Assembly (NCBI RefSeq): GCF_050563535.1
Contig: NZ_JBNXUO010000001.1
Span: 124,001 to 188,000, forward strand
Source of the DNA: Falsiroseomonas sp050563535
GTDB taxonomy: Bacteria > Pseudomonadota > Alphaproteobacteria > Acetobacterales > Acetobacteraceae
Direction: 5' to 3'
DNA: 64,000 bases
Shown here piece after piece: positions 35,152 through 43,540 of this stretch. Below the pieces are notes generated by a model. It worked only from the letters and a program-made list of their open reading frames with translations. It did no database searches and was not told the origin of the DNA. Each line of letters begins with the position of its first letter. Within the stretch, counting starts at the first letter, position 1. The translations under genes and the position numbers were made by a program.

Positions 35152-35940
35152 ATGGATCTCGGTCTCAGGGGCAAGCGTGCGCTGGTGATGGGCGCCTCCA
35201 AGGGCCTCGGGCGGTCCATCGCGGACAGCCTGGCGGCGGAAGGGGTGTCGCTGGTCGTCTCCGGCCGCGACCAGGGCAGCCTGGATGCGGCGGCGGCCGA
35301 GCTGCGCGCGGCGGGCGCGCCGGCCGCGCATGGCGTGCCGGCGGACGTGGCCGACGGGGCGGGGATCGACCGGCTGGGCGAGGAGGCGGTGCGCCTGCTC
35401 GGCGGCGTCGACATCCTCGTGCTGAACCACGGCGGCCCGCCGCCCGGCACCGCGCTCGAGATCACCGAGGCGCAGCTGGCCGAATGGTTCCCGCGCATGG
35501 TGCTGCACCCGATCCGACTCGCCATGAAGCTGCTGCCGGCGATGCGCGCGCAGGGCTACGGGCGCATCATGACGGTGGGCTCCACCGGGATGGTGCAGCC
35601 CATCCCGAACCTCGCCATCTCCAACATCCTGCGCGCCGCCATCGTCGGCTGGAACAAGTCGCTCTCCGGCGAGGTCGCGGCCGATGGCGTGACCTGCAAC
35701 ATCCTCGCCCCCGGCGCGATCCTGACCGACCGGCAGCTGGAGACGCAGGGCAGCCTGGCGAAGAAGCGCGGCATCCCGGTGGAGCAGCAGATCAGGGAAC
35801 GCGCGACGCAGATCCCGGCCGGCCGCCTCGGCACGAAGGAGGAGTTCGGCCCGATGGCCGCCTTCCTCGCTTCCGCCCATGGCGCCTACATCACCGGCAA
35901 CATCATCCGCATCGACGGCGGCATCGTCCGCAGCTTCTGA
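35152..35940 (+). CDS. SDR family protein lacking the catalytic Tyr and Lys
   Basis: 262 residues with a clear Rossmann start ALVMGASKGLGRSIADSLA and the NHGG version of the NNAG motif (LVLNHGGPPPG). The catalytic Ser (VGSTGMV) remains, but the usual YxxxK site reads NLAISNILRAAIVGWNKS, with neither Tyr nor Lys at the expected positions. Relatives with this PIPNLAISN block exist. It may bind a nucleotide without dehydrogenase activity. A GAAAGGAG site precedes the ATG. It leads the operon with the M20 hydrolase and HyuA/HyuB. Confidence 0.9.
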   Translation: MDLGLRGKRALVMGASKGLGRSIADSLAAEGVSLVVSGRDQGSLDAAAAELRAAGAPAAHGVPADVADGAGIDRLGEEAVRLLGGVDILVLNHGGPPPGTALEITEAQLAEWFPRMVLHPIRLAMKLLPAMRAQGYGRIMTVGSTGMVQPIPNLAISNILRAAIVGWNKSLSGEVAADGVTCNILAPGAILTDRQLETQGSLAKKRGIPVEQQIRERATQIPAGRLGTKEEFGPMAAFLASAHGAYITGNIIRIDGGIVRSF

Positions 35941-35952
35941 CCGGAGGTGGCC

Positions 35953-37218
35953 ATGCTGCCCAACCTGACGCCGGACCTGGAGCTGGCGGAGCGCCTGTTC
36001 GCCGAATTGCGGGACGCGACCTTCGACGGCACCGGCATCACCCGCGACGCCTATGGCGAGGGCGAGCGGAAGGCGCATGCCATCGTGCGGCAGGCGGCCG
36101 AGGCGATCGGCCTCGACTGCCGCGCCGACCCGGTCGGCAACCTGGTGATGACGCTGCCCGGCGCCGACCGCGCGGCGAAGCGGGTGCTGCTGGGCAGCCA
36201 TCTCGACAGCGTGGCGGAGGGCGGCAACTACGACGGCGCGGCGGGCGTGCTGGCGGGCCTCGCCGCGGTGGCGGGGATGAAGCGCGCGGGCTTCGTGCCG
36301 GCGCGCGACGTCGCCGTGGTGGCGGTGCGGGCGGAGGAGGCGGGAAGCTGGTTCCCCATCTCCTACCCCGGCAGCCGCGGCGCGCTGGGCCTGCTGAAGC
36401 CGGCCGAACTGGCGGTGAAGCGGCAGGACACCGGCCGCACCCTGGCCGAGCACATGCGCGCGGAAGGCTTCGATCCCGCCTTCGCCGAGCGCGGCGGGAC
36501 GACCTTCAGCGCCGAGGACACCGCCGCCTTCCTCGAACTCCACATCGAGCAGGGCCCGGTGCTGGAGGCGGAGGGCATCCCCGTCGGCATCGTCACCGGC
36601 ATCCCCGGCAGCCGGCGGCTGCGCGCGGCGCGCGTGCTGGGCGAGTACAACCACTCCGGCGCGACGCCGCGCAAGTACCGGCGCGACGCCGCGGTGGCGC
36701 TGGCGGAACTCGCCCACCGCGTCGACGACCGCTGGGTGGAGCTGGAGGCGATGGGCCACACGCTGGTCTGCACCTTCTGCGTCATGGGCACGACCGCCGA
36801 GGCGGGCTTCACCAAGATCGCCGGCGAGGCGCGCTTCCAGCTCGATGTCCGCAGCGTCAACCCGCACAGCGTCGATGCGCTGATGGAGACGCTCTACGAC
36901 TGCATCCCCGGGATCGAGGCGCGCCGCGGCGTGACCTTCGAACTCGGCGCCGAGACGGGCAGCAAGGCGGCGCCGATGGATGCCGACGTGCAGGCGGGGC
37001 TGGTGCGCGCCGCGCGGTCGCTCGGCATCGCCCACCGGATGATGCCGTCGGGCGCGGGGCATGACGCGGCGGCCTTCGCGCAGGCGGGCATCCCGGCCGG
37101 CATGGTCTTCGTCCGCAACCAGAACGGCAGCCACAACCCGAAGGAAGCGATGCGGATGGAGGATTTCGCCGCCGCCTGCGCGGTCGTCACGCGCTGGGCG
37201 CAGGAGATGGCGCAGTGA
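35953..37218 (+). CDS. M20-type amidohydrolase: N-carbamoyl-L-amino acid hydrolase/allantoate amidohydrolase
   Basis: 421 residues of the Zn-dependent M20 family. The metal residues are visible: His83 in LLGSHLDSVAEGG, Asp94 in NYDGAAGV, and Glu in VRAEEAGSW. LELHIEQGPVLE and MPSGAGHDAAAFAQ follow, a pattern specific to carbamoylase/allantoate amidohydrolase. The ATG 35953 has an in-frame GTG two codons earlier. It follows the SDR by 12 bp and overlaps hyuA (GTGA). It can hydrolyse the carbamoyl-amino acid made by a hydantoinase. Confidence 0.94.
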   Translation: MLPNLTPDLELAERLFAELRDATFDGTGITRDAYGEGERKAHAIVRQAAEAIGLDCRADPVGNLVMTLPGADRAAKRVLLGSHLDSVAEGGNYDGAAGVLAGLAAVAGMKRAGFVPARDVAVVAVRAEEAGSWFPISYPGSRGALGLLKPAELAVKRQDTGRTLAEHMRAEGFDPAFAERGGTTFSAEDTAAFLELHIEQGPVLEAEGIPVGIVTGIPGSRRLRAARVLGEYNHSGATPRKYRRDAAVALAELAHRVDDRWVELEAMGHTLVCTFCVMGTTAEAGFTKIAGEARFQLDVRSVNPHSVDALMETLYDCIPGIEARRGVTFELGAETGSKAAPMDADVQAGLVRAARSLGIAHRMMPSGAGHDAAAFAQAGIPAGMVFVRNQNGSHNPKEAMRMEDFAAACAVVTRWAQEMAQ

Positions 37219-39287
37219 CCGCACGCCTTGCCGTCGACATCGGCGGCACCTTCACCGACCTCGCGCTGGAACGCGACGGAGAACGCTGGACAGCCAAGGT
37301 GCTGACCACCCCCGCCGCGCCGGAGCGGGGCGTGCTGGAAGGCGTGCGGGTGGTGCTGGCGCGCGCCGGGCTCGCGCCCGGCGACGTCGCGCTGCTGATC
37401 CACGGCACCACGCTGGCCACCAACGCCATCATCGAACGCAAGGGCGCGCGCACCGCGCTGCTGACGACGGAGGGGTTCCGCGACGTCCTCGCGCTCGGCA
37501 ACGAATCCCGCTACGACCAGTACGACCTGAATATCGACCTGCCGCAGCCCCTGGTCCCGCGCCGCTGGCGCGTGACGGTGCCGGAGCGGCTGGACAACGA
37601 GGGCCGGGTGCTGCTGCCGCTGGACGAGGCGGCGGTGCGCCGGCAGGTGGAGTTCCTGCGCGCCGAGGGGATCGAGGCGCTGGCCATCGGCTTCCTCCAT
37701 GCCTTCGTGAATCCGGTGCATGAGCAGCGGGCCGCCGCCATCCTGCGGGAGATGTGGCCCGACCTTCCGGTCTCGCTCAGCAGCGAGGTCTCGCCGGAGA
37801 TGCGGGAGTGGGAGCGGTTCTCCACCACCGCCGCGAATGCCTATGTGCAGCCGCGCATGGCCAGCTACCTGCATCGGCTGGAGGTCGGGCTGCGGGAGGC
37901 CGGGCTGACCTGCCCGCTGTTCCTGATGCTGTCGGGCGGCGGGCTGACGACGCTGGAAACGGCGGCGCGCTTCCCGATCCGCCTGGTCGAATCCGGCCCC
38001 GCGGGCGGCGCCATCTTCTCGGCCCATGTCGCGCGCCAGCGCGGCTGGGGCGAGGTGCTGAGCTTCGACATGGGCGGCACCACCGCCAAGGTCTGCCTGA
38101 TCGACGGCTTCACCCCCCAGGCCAGCCGCAGCTTCGAGGTGGCGCGCGTCGGCCGCTTCAGGAAGGGCTCCGGCCTGCCGCTGCGCATCCCGGTGATCGA
38201 GATGGTGGAGATCGGCGCGGGCGGCGGCAGCCTCGCGCATCTCGACGCGATGGGCCGCATCCAGGTGGGGCCGGAAAGCGCGGGCGCCGATCCGGGGCCT
38301 GCCTGCTACGGCCGCGGCGGGACGCACCCGGCCGTGACGGATGCCAACCTGCTGCTCGGCCGCTACGACCCGGACCGCTTCGCGGGTGGCGCCCTGAAGC
38401 TGCATACGGGGCCCGCGCGCGCCGCGCTGGCCGCGGATGTGGGCGACCGCCTCGGCCTGTCGCCGGAGATGGCGGCGCTCGGCGTGGTCGAGATGGTGGA
38501 CGAGAACATGGCGAATGCCGCCCGCGTCCATGCCATCGAATCCGGCAAGGGCTATGGCGGCCGCGCCATCATCGCCTTCGGCGGCGGCGGGCCGGTGCAT
38601 GGCTGCCGGGTGGCCGAGAAGATCGGCGTGGACCGCCTGCTTGTGCCGTCGGGCGCGGGGGTGGGCAGCGCCATCGGCTTCCTGCGCGCGCCGGTCGCGT
38701 ATGAGGTGGTGAAGTCGCTCTACCAGCGTTTCGGCAGCTTCGACCTCGGCGCGGTGAACGCCCTGCTCGGCGCCATGTCGGCCGAGGCGTCGCGCGTGGT
38801 GGCCGAAGGCGCCTTCGGCGCCGCGACGGTGGAGCACCGGCTGGCCTTCATGCGCTATGTCGGCCAGGGGCACGAGATCGCGGTGGCGCTGCCCGCGCGC
38901 GCGCTGGCGGAAGCGGACGTGCCCGCGATCCGCGCCGCCTACGACGCCGAATACACCCGCTTCTACGACCGCCCCGTGCCGGGCAGCGACGTGGAGATCC
39001 TGGCCTTCGCCGTCACGGTCTCGACGCCGGTCGACGCGATCGAGCCGGTGGCCGCCGTGACCGCCGCGCCGGCCCCGCCGCCGCTGCGGACGCAGTCCGT
39101 GCGCGACACCGCGACGGGCGAGGTGACGGACTGGGCCATCTACGACCGCGCGGCGATGCCCGCCGGCTGCAGCGTGCGCGGCCCCTGCATCGTGGCCGAG
39201 GCGGAGACGAGCACCCTGGTCGGCCCCGGCTGGCGCGCCGCGGTGGACGGGCTGGGCTACCTTGAACTGACGCGGGAGAAAGCGTGA
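37215..39287 (+). CDS. hyuA: Hydantoinase/oxoprolinase subunit A
   Basis: 690 residues of the ATP-binding actin-like fold. It starts ARLAVDIGGTFTDLALERDG, the phosphate-binding loop; the second site VLSFDMGGTTAKVCLIDG and the GGGGPVHGCRVAEKIGV stretch are also present. With HyuB, it hydrolyses N-methylhydantoin or 5-oxoproline with ATP. The GTG start overlaps the M20 hydrolase stop (GTGA). Its last base overlaps the hyuB ATG (TGATG). This three-gene chain is therefore tightly coupled. Confidence 0.96.
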   Translation: MTARLAVDIGGTFTDLALERDGERWTAKVLTTPAAPERGVLEGVRVVLARAGLAPGDVALLIHGTTLATNAIIERKGARTALLTTEGFRDVLALGNESRYDQYDLNIDLPQPLVPRRWRVTVPERLDNEGRVLLPLDEAAVRRQVEFLRAEGIEALAIGFLHAFVNPVHEQRAAAILREMWPDLPVSLSSEVSPEMREWERFSTTAANAYVQPRMASYLHRLEVGLREAGLTCPLFLMLSGGGLTTLETAARFPIRLVESGPAGGAIFSAHVARQRGWGEVLSFDMGGTTAKVCLIDGFTPQASRSFEVARVGRFRKGSGLPLRIPVIEMVEIGAGGGSLAHLDAMGRIQVGPESAGADPGPACYGRGGTHPAVTDANLLLGRYDPDRFAGGALKLHTGPARAALAADVGDRLGLSPEMAALGVVEMVDENMANAARVHAIESGKGYGGRAIIAFGGGGPVHGCRVAEKIGVDRLLVPSGAGVGSAIGFLRAPVAYEVVKSLYQRFGSFDLGAVNALLGAMSAEASRVVAEGAFGAATVEHRLAFMRYVGQGHEIAVALPARALAEADVPAIRAAYDAEYTRFYDRPVPGSDVEILAFAVTVSTPVDAIEPVAAVTAAPAPPPLRTQSVRDTATGEVTDWAIYDRAAMPAGCSVRGPCIVAEAETSTLVGPGWRAAVDGLGYLELTREKA

Positions 39288-40942
39288 TGGCCGCCAGCGA
39301 CGCCCTCGCCACCATCCAGCGCCAGATCCAGTGGAACCGCCTGATCGCGGTGGTCGAGGAACAGGCGCAGGTGATGATCCGCACCGCCTTCTCCACCACC
39401 GTGCGGGAAGCGGGCGACCTTTCGGCGGGCATCTTCGACCTCAAGGGGCGGATGCTGGCGCAGGCGGTCACCGGCACGCCGGGCCATGTCAATTCGATGA
39501 TGGAGAGCGTCGGCCACTTCCTCGCGAAGTTCCCGGCCGCGACGATGCGGCCGGGCGACCACTACATCACCAACGACCCCTGGCTCGGCACCGGGCACCT
39601 GCACGACCTCACCGTCGTCACGCCGGCCTTCCGGGGGGGGCGCATCGTCGGGCTCTTCGCCAACACCGCGCATGTCATCGATGTCGGCGGGCTCGGCATG
39701 GGGCCGGAAGGCCGCAGCGTGTTCGAGGAGGGGCTCTACATCCCCATCGTCAAGTGCTTCGACCAGGGCCGCGCCAACGACACCTTCTTCGACTTCCTCC
39801 GCGCCGGTTCCCGCACGCCGGTCGAGCTGGAGGGCGACGTCTATTCGCTCTGCGCCTGCAACGACGCCGCGGCGAAGCGCCTGGTGGAGATGATGGACGA
39901 GTACGGCATGGAGAGCATCGACCCCCTTGCCGAATACATCTTCGACGCCTCGCTCTCCGCCACGCTCGCCGAGATCGCGAAGCTGCCGCGCGGCACCTGG
40001 CGCGCGCAGATCACCAGCGACGGCTACGAGGCACCGGTGACGCTGAAGGCGGCGATGACGGTGGAGACCGACGGCATCGTGGTGGACTACGCCGGCACCT
40101 CCGGCCTGTCGGGGCGGGGGATCAACGTGCCGGCCGCCTATTGCCGCGCCTATGCCTGCTTCGGCATCAAATGCGTCGTCGCGCCGGAGATCCCGAACAA
40201 CTGGGCCTCGCTCGCGCCCTTCCGCATGGAGATCCCGGAAGGCTGCATCCTGAACGCGCCCCGTCCCTATCCGGTCAGCGTGCGGCATGTGGTGGGCCAG
40301 CTGCTGCCGGACCTGATGATGGGCTGCCTGCACCAGGCGGTGCCGGGGCGGGTGAATGCGGAAGGCTCCTCCGCGCTCTGGAACCCGCCGCTGCGGGGCG
40401 GGGCGCAGGTGAGCGGCGCGGCGGCCGAACTGCCGGATTTCGAGATCATCACCTTCAACTCCGGCGGCACCGGCGCGCGCCCCACGAAGGACGGGCTGGA
40501 CGGCACCGCCTTCCCGTCGGGCGTGCGGACCATGCCGGTGGAGGCGACGGAGAACGTCGCGCCGGTGATCTTCTGGAAGAACGAGATCCGCCCCGATTCC
40601 GCCGGCGCCGGCCGCACCCGCGGCGGCTTCGGCAAGGTGATGGAGATCGGCGCGAAGGGCGATGCCGAATTCGCCGTGAACGCCATCTTCGACCGCGTGG
40701 CGAATGCGCCGCGCGGCCGCGACGGCGGCGGCGACGGCGCGCCCGGCTGGGTCGGGCTCGATGACGGGACGCGGCTGCGCACCAAGGGCTTCCAGGTGAT
40801 CCCGAAGGGCCGCCACCTGCTGCTGAAGCTGCCCGGCGGCGGCGGCATGGGCGACCCGCGGCAGCGCGACCGCGCCCTGGTGGAGCGCGACCTGGCCGAT
40901 GGGCTGGTGAGCGAGGAACAGGCGCGCAAGGTCTATGGCTGA
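39287..40942 (+). CDS. hyuB: Hydantoinase/oxoprolinase subunit B
   Basis: 551 residues. It begins ALATIQRQIQWNRLIAVVEEQ and holds the HyuB blocks AGDLSAGIFDLKGRMLAQ, GDHYITNDPWLGTGHL and GGAQVSGAAAELPDFE. It forms the hydrolytic complex with HyuA. It may start at the GTG three bases earlier; the ATG at 39287 is kept. The C-terminal KLPGGGGMGDPRQRD is the usual end. The next gene begins right after its stop. Confidence 0.95.
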   Translation: MAASDALATIQRQIQWNRLIAVVEEQAQVMIRTAFSTTVREAGDLSAGIFDLKGRMLAQAVTGTPGHVNSMMESVGHFLAKFPAATMRPGDHYITNDPWLGTGHLHDLTVVTPAFRGGRIVGLFANTAHVIDVGGLGMGPEGRSVFEEGLYIPIVKCFDQGRANDTFFDFLRAGSRTPVELEGDVYSLCACNDAAAKRLVEMMDEYGMESIDPLAEYIFDASLSATLAEIAKLPRGTWRAQITSDGYEAPVTLKAAMTVETDGIVVDYAGTSGLSGRGINVPAAYCRAYACFGIKCVVAPEIPNNWASLAPFRMEIPEGCILNAPRPYPVSVRHVVGQLLPDLMMGCLHQAVPGRVNAEGSSALWNPPLRGGAQVSGAAAELPDFEIITFNSGGTGARPTKDGLDGTAFPSGVRTMPVEATENVAPVIFWKNEIRPDSAGAGRTRGGFGKVMEIGAKGDAEFAVNAIFDRVANAPRGRDGGGDGAPGWVGLDDGTRLRTKGFQVIPKGRHLLLKLPGGGGMGDPRQRDRALVERDLADGLVSEEQARKVYG

Positions 40943-42166
40943 ATGAGCGCCGGCGCCTTCCCGCGGCTCGTGCTCACCGGCGGCGGGGCGGGCCCGGGCC
41001 TGGTCCTGCCGCAGGTGCCGATGGCGAGCGGCGCGCGCAACGAGGCGTGGCTGCGCGACTTCCTGCTCGACCATCCCGAGGTCCTGCCCGCGGCCGAGAT
41101 CGACGCGGCCTTCGACGGCCCGGTCGCAATCTGCAGCGAGTTGCGGACCCCCGCCGGGCCGCTCGACGCCCTGTTCGTGAACCGCCACGGCGCCATCCTG
41201 CTGGTGGAGTGCAAGCTGTTCCGCAACCCGCAGGCCCGGCGGGAGGTGATCGCGCAGATCCTGGACTATGCGAAGGAACTGTCGCGCTGGGGCTATGCCG
41301 ACCTCCAGGCGGCGGTCAGCCAGCGGCTGGGGCGCGCATCCTCGCTGTTCGGCACCGTGGCGGCTCGGCATCCGGGGCTGGACGAGGCGGCCTTCGTGGA
41401 TGCCGTGTCGCGCAACCTGGCGCGCGGGCGCTTCCTGCTGCTCGTGGCGGGCGACGGCATCCGGCAGGAGACGGAGGCCATCGCCGAATACGTGCAGGAC
41501 CATGCCGCGCTGCGCTTCACGCTCGGCCTGATGGAGGTGCGCGGCTTCGCGCTTCCGGATGGTGGCCTGCTGGTGCAGCCTCGCCTGCTGGCCCGCACGC
41601 GGGAAGTGGAGCGGATCGTGGTGCGTACGGTCGATGCGCCGGCCGGCAGCGAGGAGCCGGTGGCGGAGGAACCCGCCGAGGAAGCCGCCCCGCAGGGCGA
41701 GGCCAGGCTGCGCGCCCTGGCGGAAGACCGTGCCTTCTGGGCGGAATTCGCCCGCCGCCTCGCCTTCGACGACCCCGCCCAGCCCGTGCCGACGCCGCGC
41801 AGCCTGGGCAATGCGCGCGCCTCGCTGGGCCATCCCGATGTCTGGGTCACCATCTATCGCGCCCGTGGCTGGGCGCAGATCGGCGGCTTCGTCCGGCTGC
41901 GCGGAGCGGAAGGCCGGCGCATCTGGGATGCGCTCCGCGCCGATGCGGCCGCGATCGATGCCGCCTTCGCCGCCGCCATGCCCGGCGTGCCGCTGAAGTG
42001 GTCGGAATGGAGCGAGGGGAAGGGCGCGACCTCGGTCGACGTGTACCGCACCGAGGCTTTCGAGCCCGACTCCGCGGAACGCCACCTGGCCTGGCTCGTG
42101 CCGCTGACCTGCGCGCTCGTGAACGTCTTCCGACCGCGCATCCGGAGCCTCCTGCCGGAACGGTAG
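40943..42166 (+). CDS. PD-(D/E)XK nuclease-like protein
   Basis: 407 residues. The N-terminal half shows a restriction-endonuclease-like core: GPLDALFVNRHGAILLVECK (Asp and Glu-x-Lys) followed by NPQARREVIAQILDYAKELS, with the Gln-x3-Tyr common in such folds. The middle holds an acidic linker (about 233-255), and the C-terminal part (WAEFARRLAFDDPAQPVP, then TSVDVYRTEAF) resembles DUF4268-like modules. No other restriction or toxin gene is close. It starts at once after hyuB, so it is transcribed with the hydantoinase genes, an odd partner. The nuclease role is inference. Confidence 0.75.
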   Translation: MSAGAFPRLVLTGGGAGPGLVLPQVPMASGARNEAWLRDFLLDHPEVLPAAEIDAAFDGPVAICSELRTPAGPLDALFVNRHGAILLVECKLFRNPQARREVIAQILDYAKELSRWGYADLQAAVSQRLGRASSLFGTVAARHPGLDEAAFVDAVSRNLARGRFLLLVAGDGIRQETEAIAEYVQDHAALRFTLGLMEVRGFALPDGGLLVQPRLLARTREVERIVVRTVDAPAGSEEPVAEEPAEEAAPQGEARLRALAEDRAFWAEFARRLAFDDPAQPVPTPRSLGNARASLGHPDVWVTIYRARGWAQIGGFVRLRGAEGRRIWDALRADAAAIDAAFAAAMPGVPLKWSEWSEGKGATSVDVYRTEAFEPDSAERHLAWLVPLTCALVNVFRPRIRSLLPER

Positions 42167-42184
42167 CGGGGGCGGGCTACGCGG

Positions 42185-43207
42185 ATGGCGGCCGGGCCCC
42201 ATATGCGCGGGATGCCGCCCCGCCCCGGTCGCCGTGCCGCGCTGCTGTCCTTCCTGCCCCTGCCCGCCCTGGCGCAGGACATCGACACGGATCCCGTGCT
42301 GCGCGCTGCGGCGGCCACGGCCGACCTCCGCAGCCTCATCGTCGCGCGGCAGGGGGAAGTCCTGTTTTCCCGCGCCTTCCGCGGGCCGGGGCTCGATGCG
42401 CCGGTCAACATCAAGTCGGCCTCCAAGACGGTCGTCGCGATGCTGGCGGGCATCGCCATCGCGCGCGGCGTGCTGGACGGGTTGGACCAGCCGGTCGCCC
42501 CGCTGCTGGCCGGGCGCATCCCGCCCGAGGCCGATCCGCGGCTGCGGGAGGTGACGGTCGGCCACCTGCTGGCGATGCGGGCGGGGCTCGAATCCACCTC
42601 CGGCCGCAACTACGGCGCCTGGGTCGCCAGCCGGGACTGGCTGCGCTTCGCCCTGTCCCGCCCGATGGTGGACGAGCCGGGCGGCGCGATGATCTATTCC
42701 ACCGGCAGCACGCACGTCCTCGGCGCCGCGCTGGCCCGCGCCAGCCGCCGCAGCCTGCGCGACCTGGCGCAGGACTGGCTGTTCGGCCCGCTCGGCCACG
42801 CCGTGCCGGATTGGACGCGCGACCCGCAGGGCCTGCATTTCGGCGGGAACGAGATGGCGCTGTCGCCCCGCGCGCTGCTGGCCTTCGGCGAGTGCTGCCG
42901 CAACGGCGGCGTGCATCACGGCCGGCAGCTGATCCCGGCCGCCTTCCTGCGCACCGCCTGGGTGCCGCAGGGGCGGAGTTCCTTCAGCGGCCAGGCCTAT
43001 GGCATGGGCTGGTGGATCGCGGAGGCGCGGGGCCAGCCCGTGGTCTTCGCCTGGGGCTATGGCGGGCAGATGGTCTACCTCCTGCCCGGGCCCGGCCTGA
43101 CGGTGGTGATGACCTCCAACCCCGACGTGCCGCGCGTGCCGGGCCAGGTCTTCACCCGCCACGCCCTGCTGGTGGAAGGCATCCTGCCGGCGCTCGGCGC
43201 GTCCTAG
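42185..43207 (+). CDS. Serine hydrolase, class C beta-lactamase-like, exported
   Basis: About 340 residues. The signal peptide reads GRRAALLSFLPLPALAQ. The catalytic SxxK is in IKSASKTVVAM, the Tyr-x-Ser motif is in MIYSTGSTHVLG, and a C-terminal WGYGGQMVYLLPG fills the KTG-like place. This is the pattern of esterase/DD-peptidase-like members rather than a drug-resistance enzyme. The start at 42185 is uncertain; ATG codons at 42203 and 42212 lie nearer the signal. It follows the nuclease-like gene by 18 bp. Confidence 0.9.
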   Translation: MAAGPHMRGMPPRPGRRAALLSFLPLPALAQDIDTDPVLRAAAATADLRSLIVARQGEVLFSRAFRGPGLDAPVNIKSASKTVVAMLAGIAIARGVLDGLDQPVAPLLAGRIPPEADPRLREVTVGHLLAMRAGLESTSGRNYGAWVASRDWLRFALSRPMVDEPGGAMIYSTGSTHVLGAALARASRRSLRDLAQDWLFGPLGHAVPDWTRDPQGLHFGGNEMALSPRALLAFGECCRNGGVHHGRQLIPAAFLRTAWVPQGRSSFSGQAYGMGWWIAEARGQPVVFAWGYGGQMVYLLPGPGLTVVMTSNPDVPRVPGQVFTRHALLVEGILPALGAS

Positions 43208-43231
43208 CGTCGCACCGGCGCGGATCAGGCT

Positions 43232-43423
43232 TCAGTCGTCCGGCCCGCCCTTCGTCTCGTCCGTCACGCCCGGCGGGTCGGGGTAGAGGTCGGAGGGCAC
43301 CTTCGCCTTCGGGTTGCGGGTCAGGCCGCCGCGCTGCACCTTCTCCGCGGTGTTGGCGCTGGCCGGGTCGGCGCTGTTCATCCGGGCGGACGCGCCGGCG
43401 GGCGGGGAAGGGGTGTCGGGCAT
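43232..43423 (-). CDS. Small conserved-looking protein, 63 residues
   Basis: MPDTPSPPAGASARMNSADP at the start, VPSDLYPDPPGVTDETKGGP near the end; polar, proline-rich and probably unfolded. A GGAGG ribosome-binding site 8 bp before the ATG supports translation. It stands alone on the minus strand between the serine hydrolase and D-aminoacylase genes. Nothing is known of its role; it looks like a small stress- or regulation-related protein, but that is a guess. Confidence 0.6.
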   Translation of the reverse strand: MPDTPSPPAGASARMNSADPASANTAEKVQRGGLTRNPKAKVPSDLYPDPPGVTDETKGGPDD

Positions 43424-43540
43424 GGGCGGGACCTCCTGCTGCCCGGCCGGAACGCCCGAACCGCGCCCGCGCTCCCTTCCGCCTTCGGCGCGGCCTTGCC
43501 ATGATCGGCGCCCTGCATGACCGCCGGAACGGATCGCCCC

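Noticed and set aside
39257..43162. 1301-codon open frame on the minus strand
   Set aside because: It is antisense to hyuB, the nuclease-like gene and the serine hydrolase, has no recognisable domain and a His/Arg/Gln-rich composition typical of shadow frames in G+C-rich DNA.
42185..43207. Beta-lactamase resistance gene
   Set aside because: SxxK and YxS occur, but the overall pattern is that of esterase/peptidase-like serine hydrolases, and no ampR-like regulator is near.
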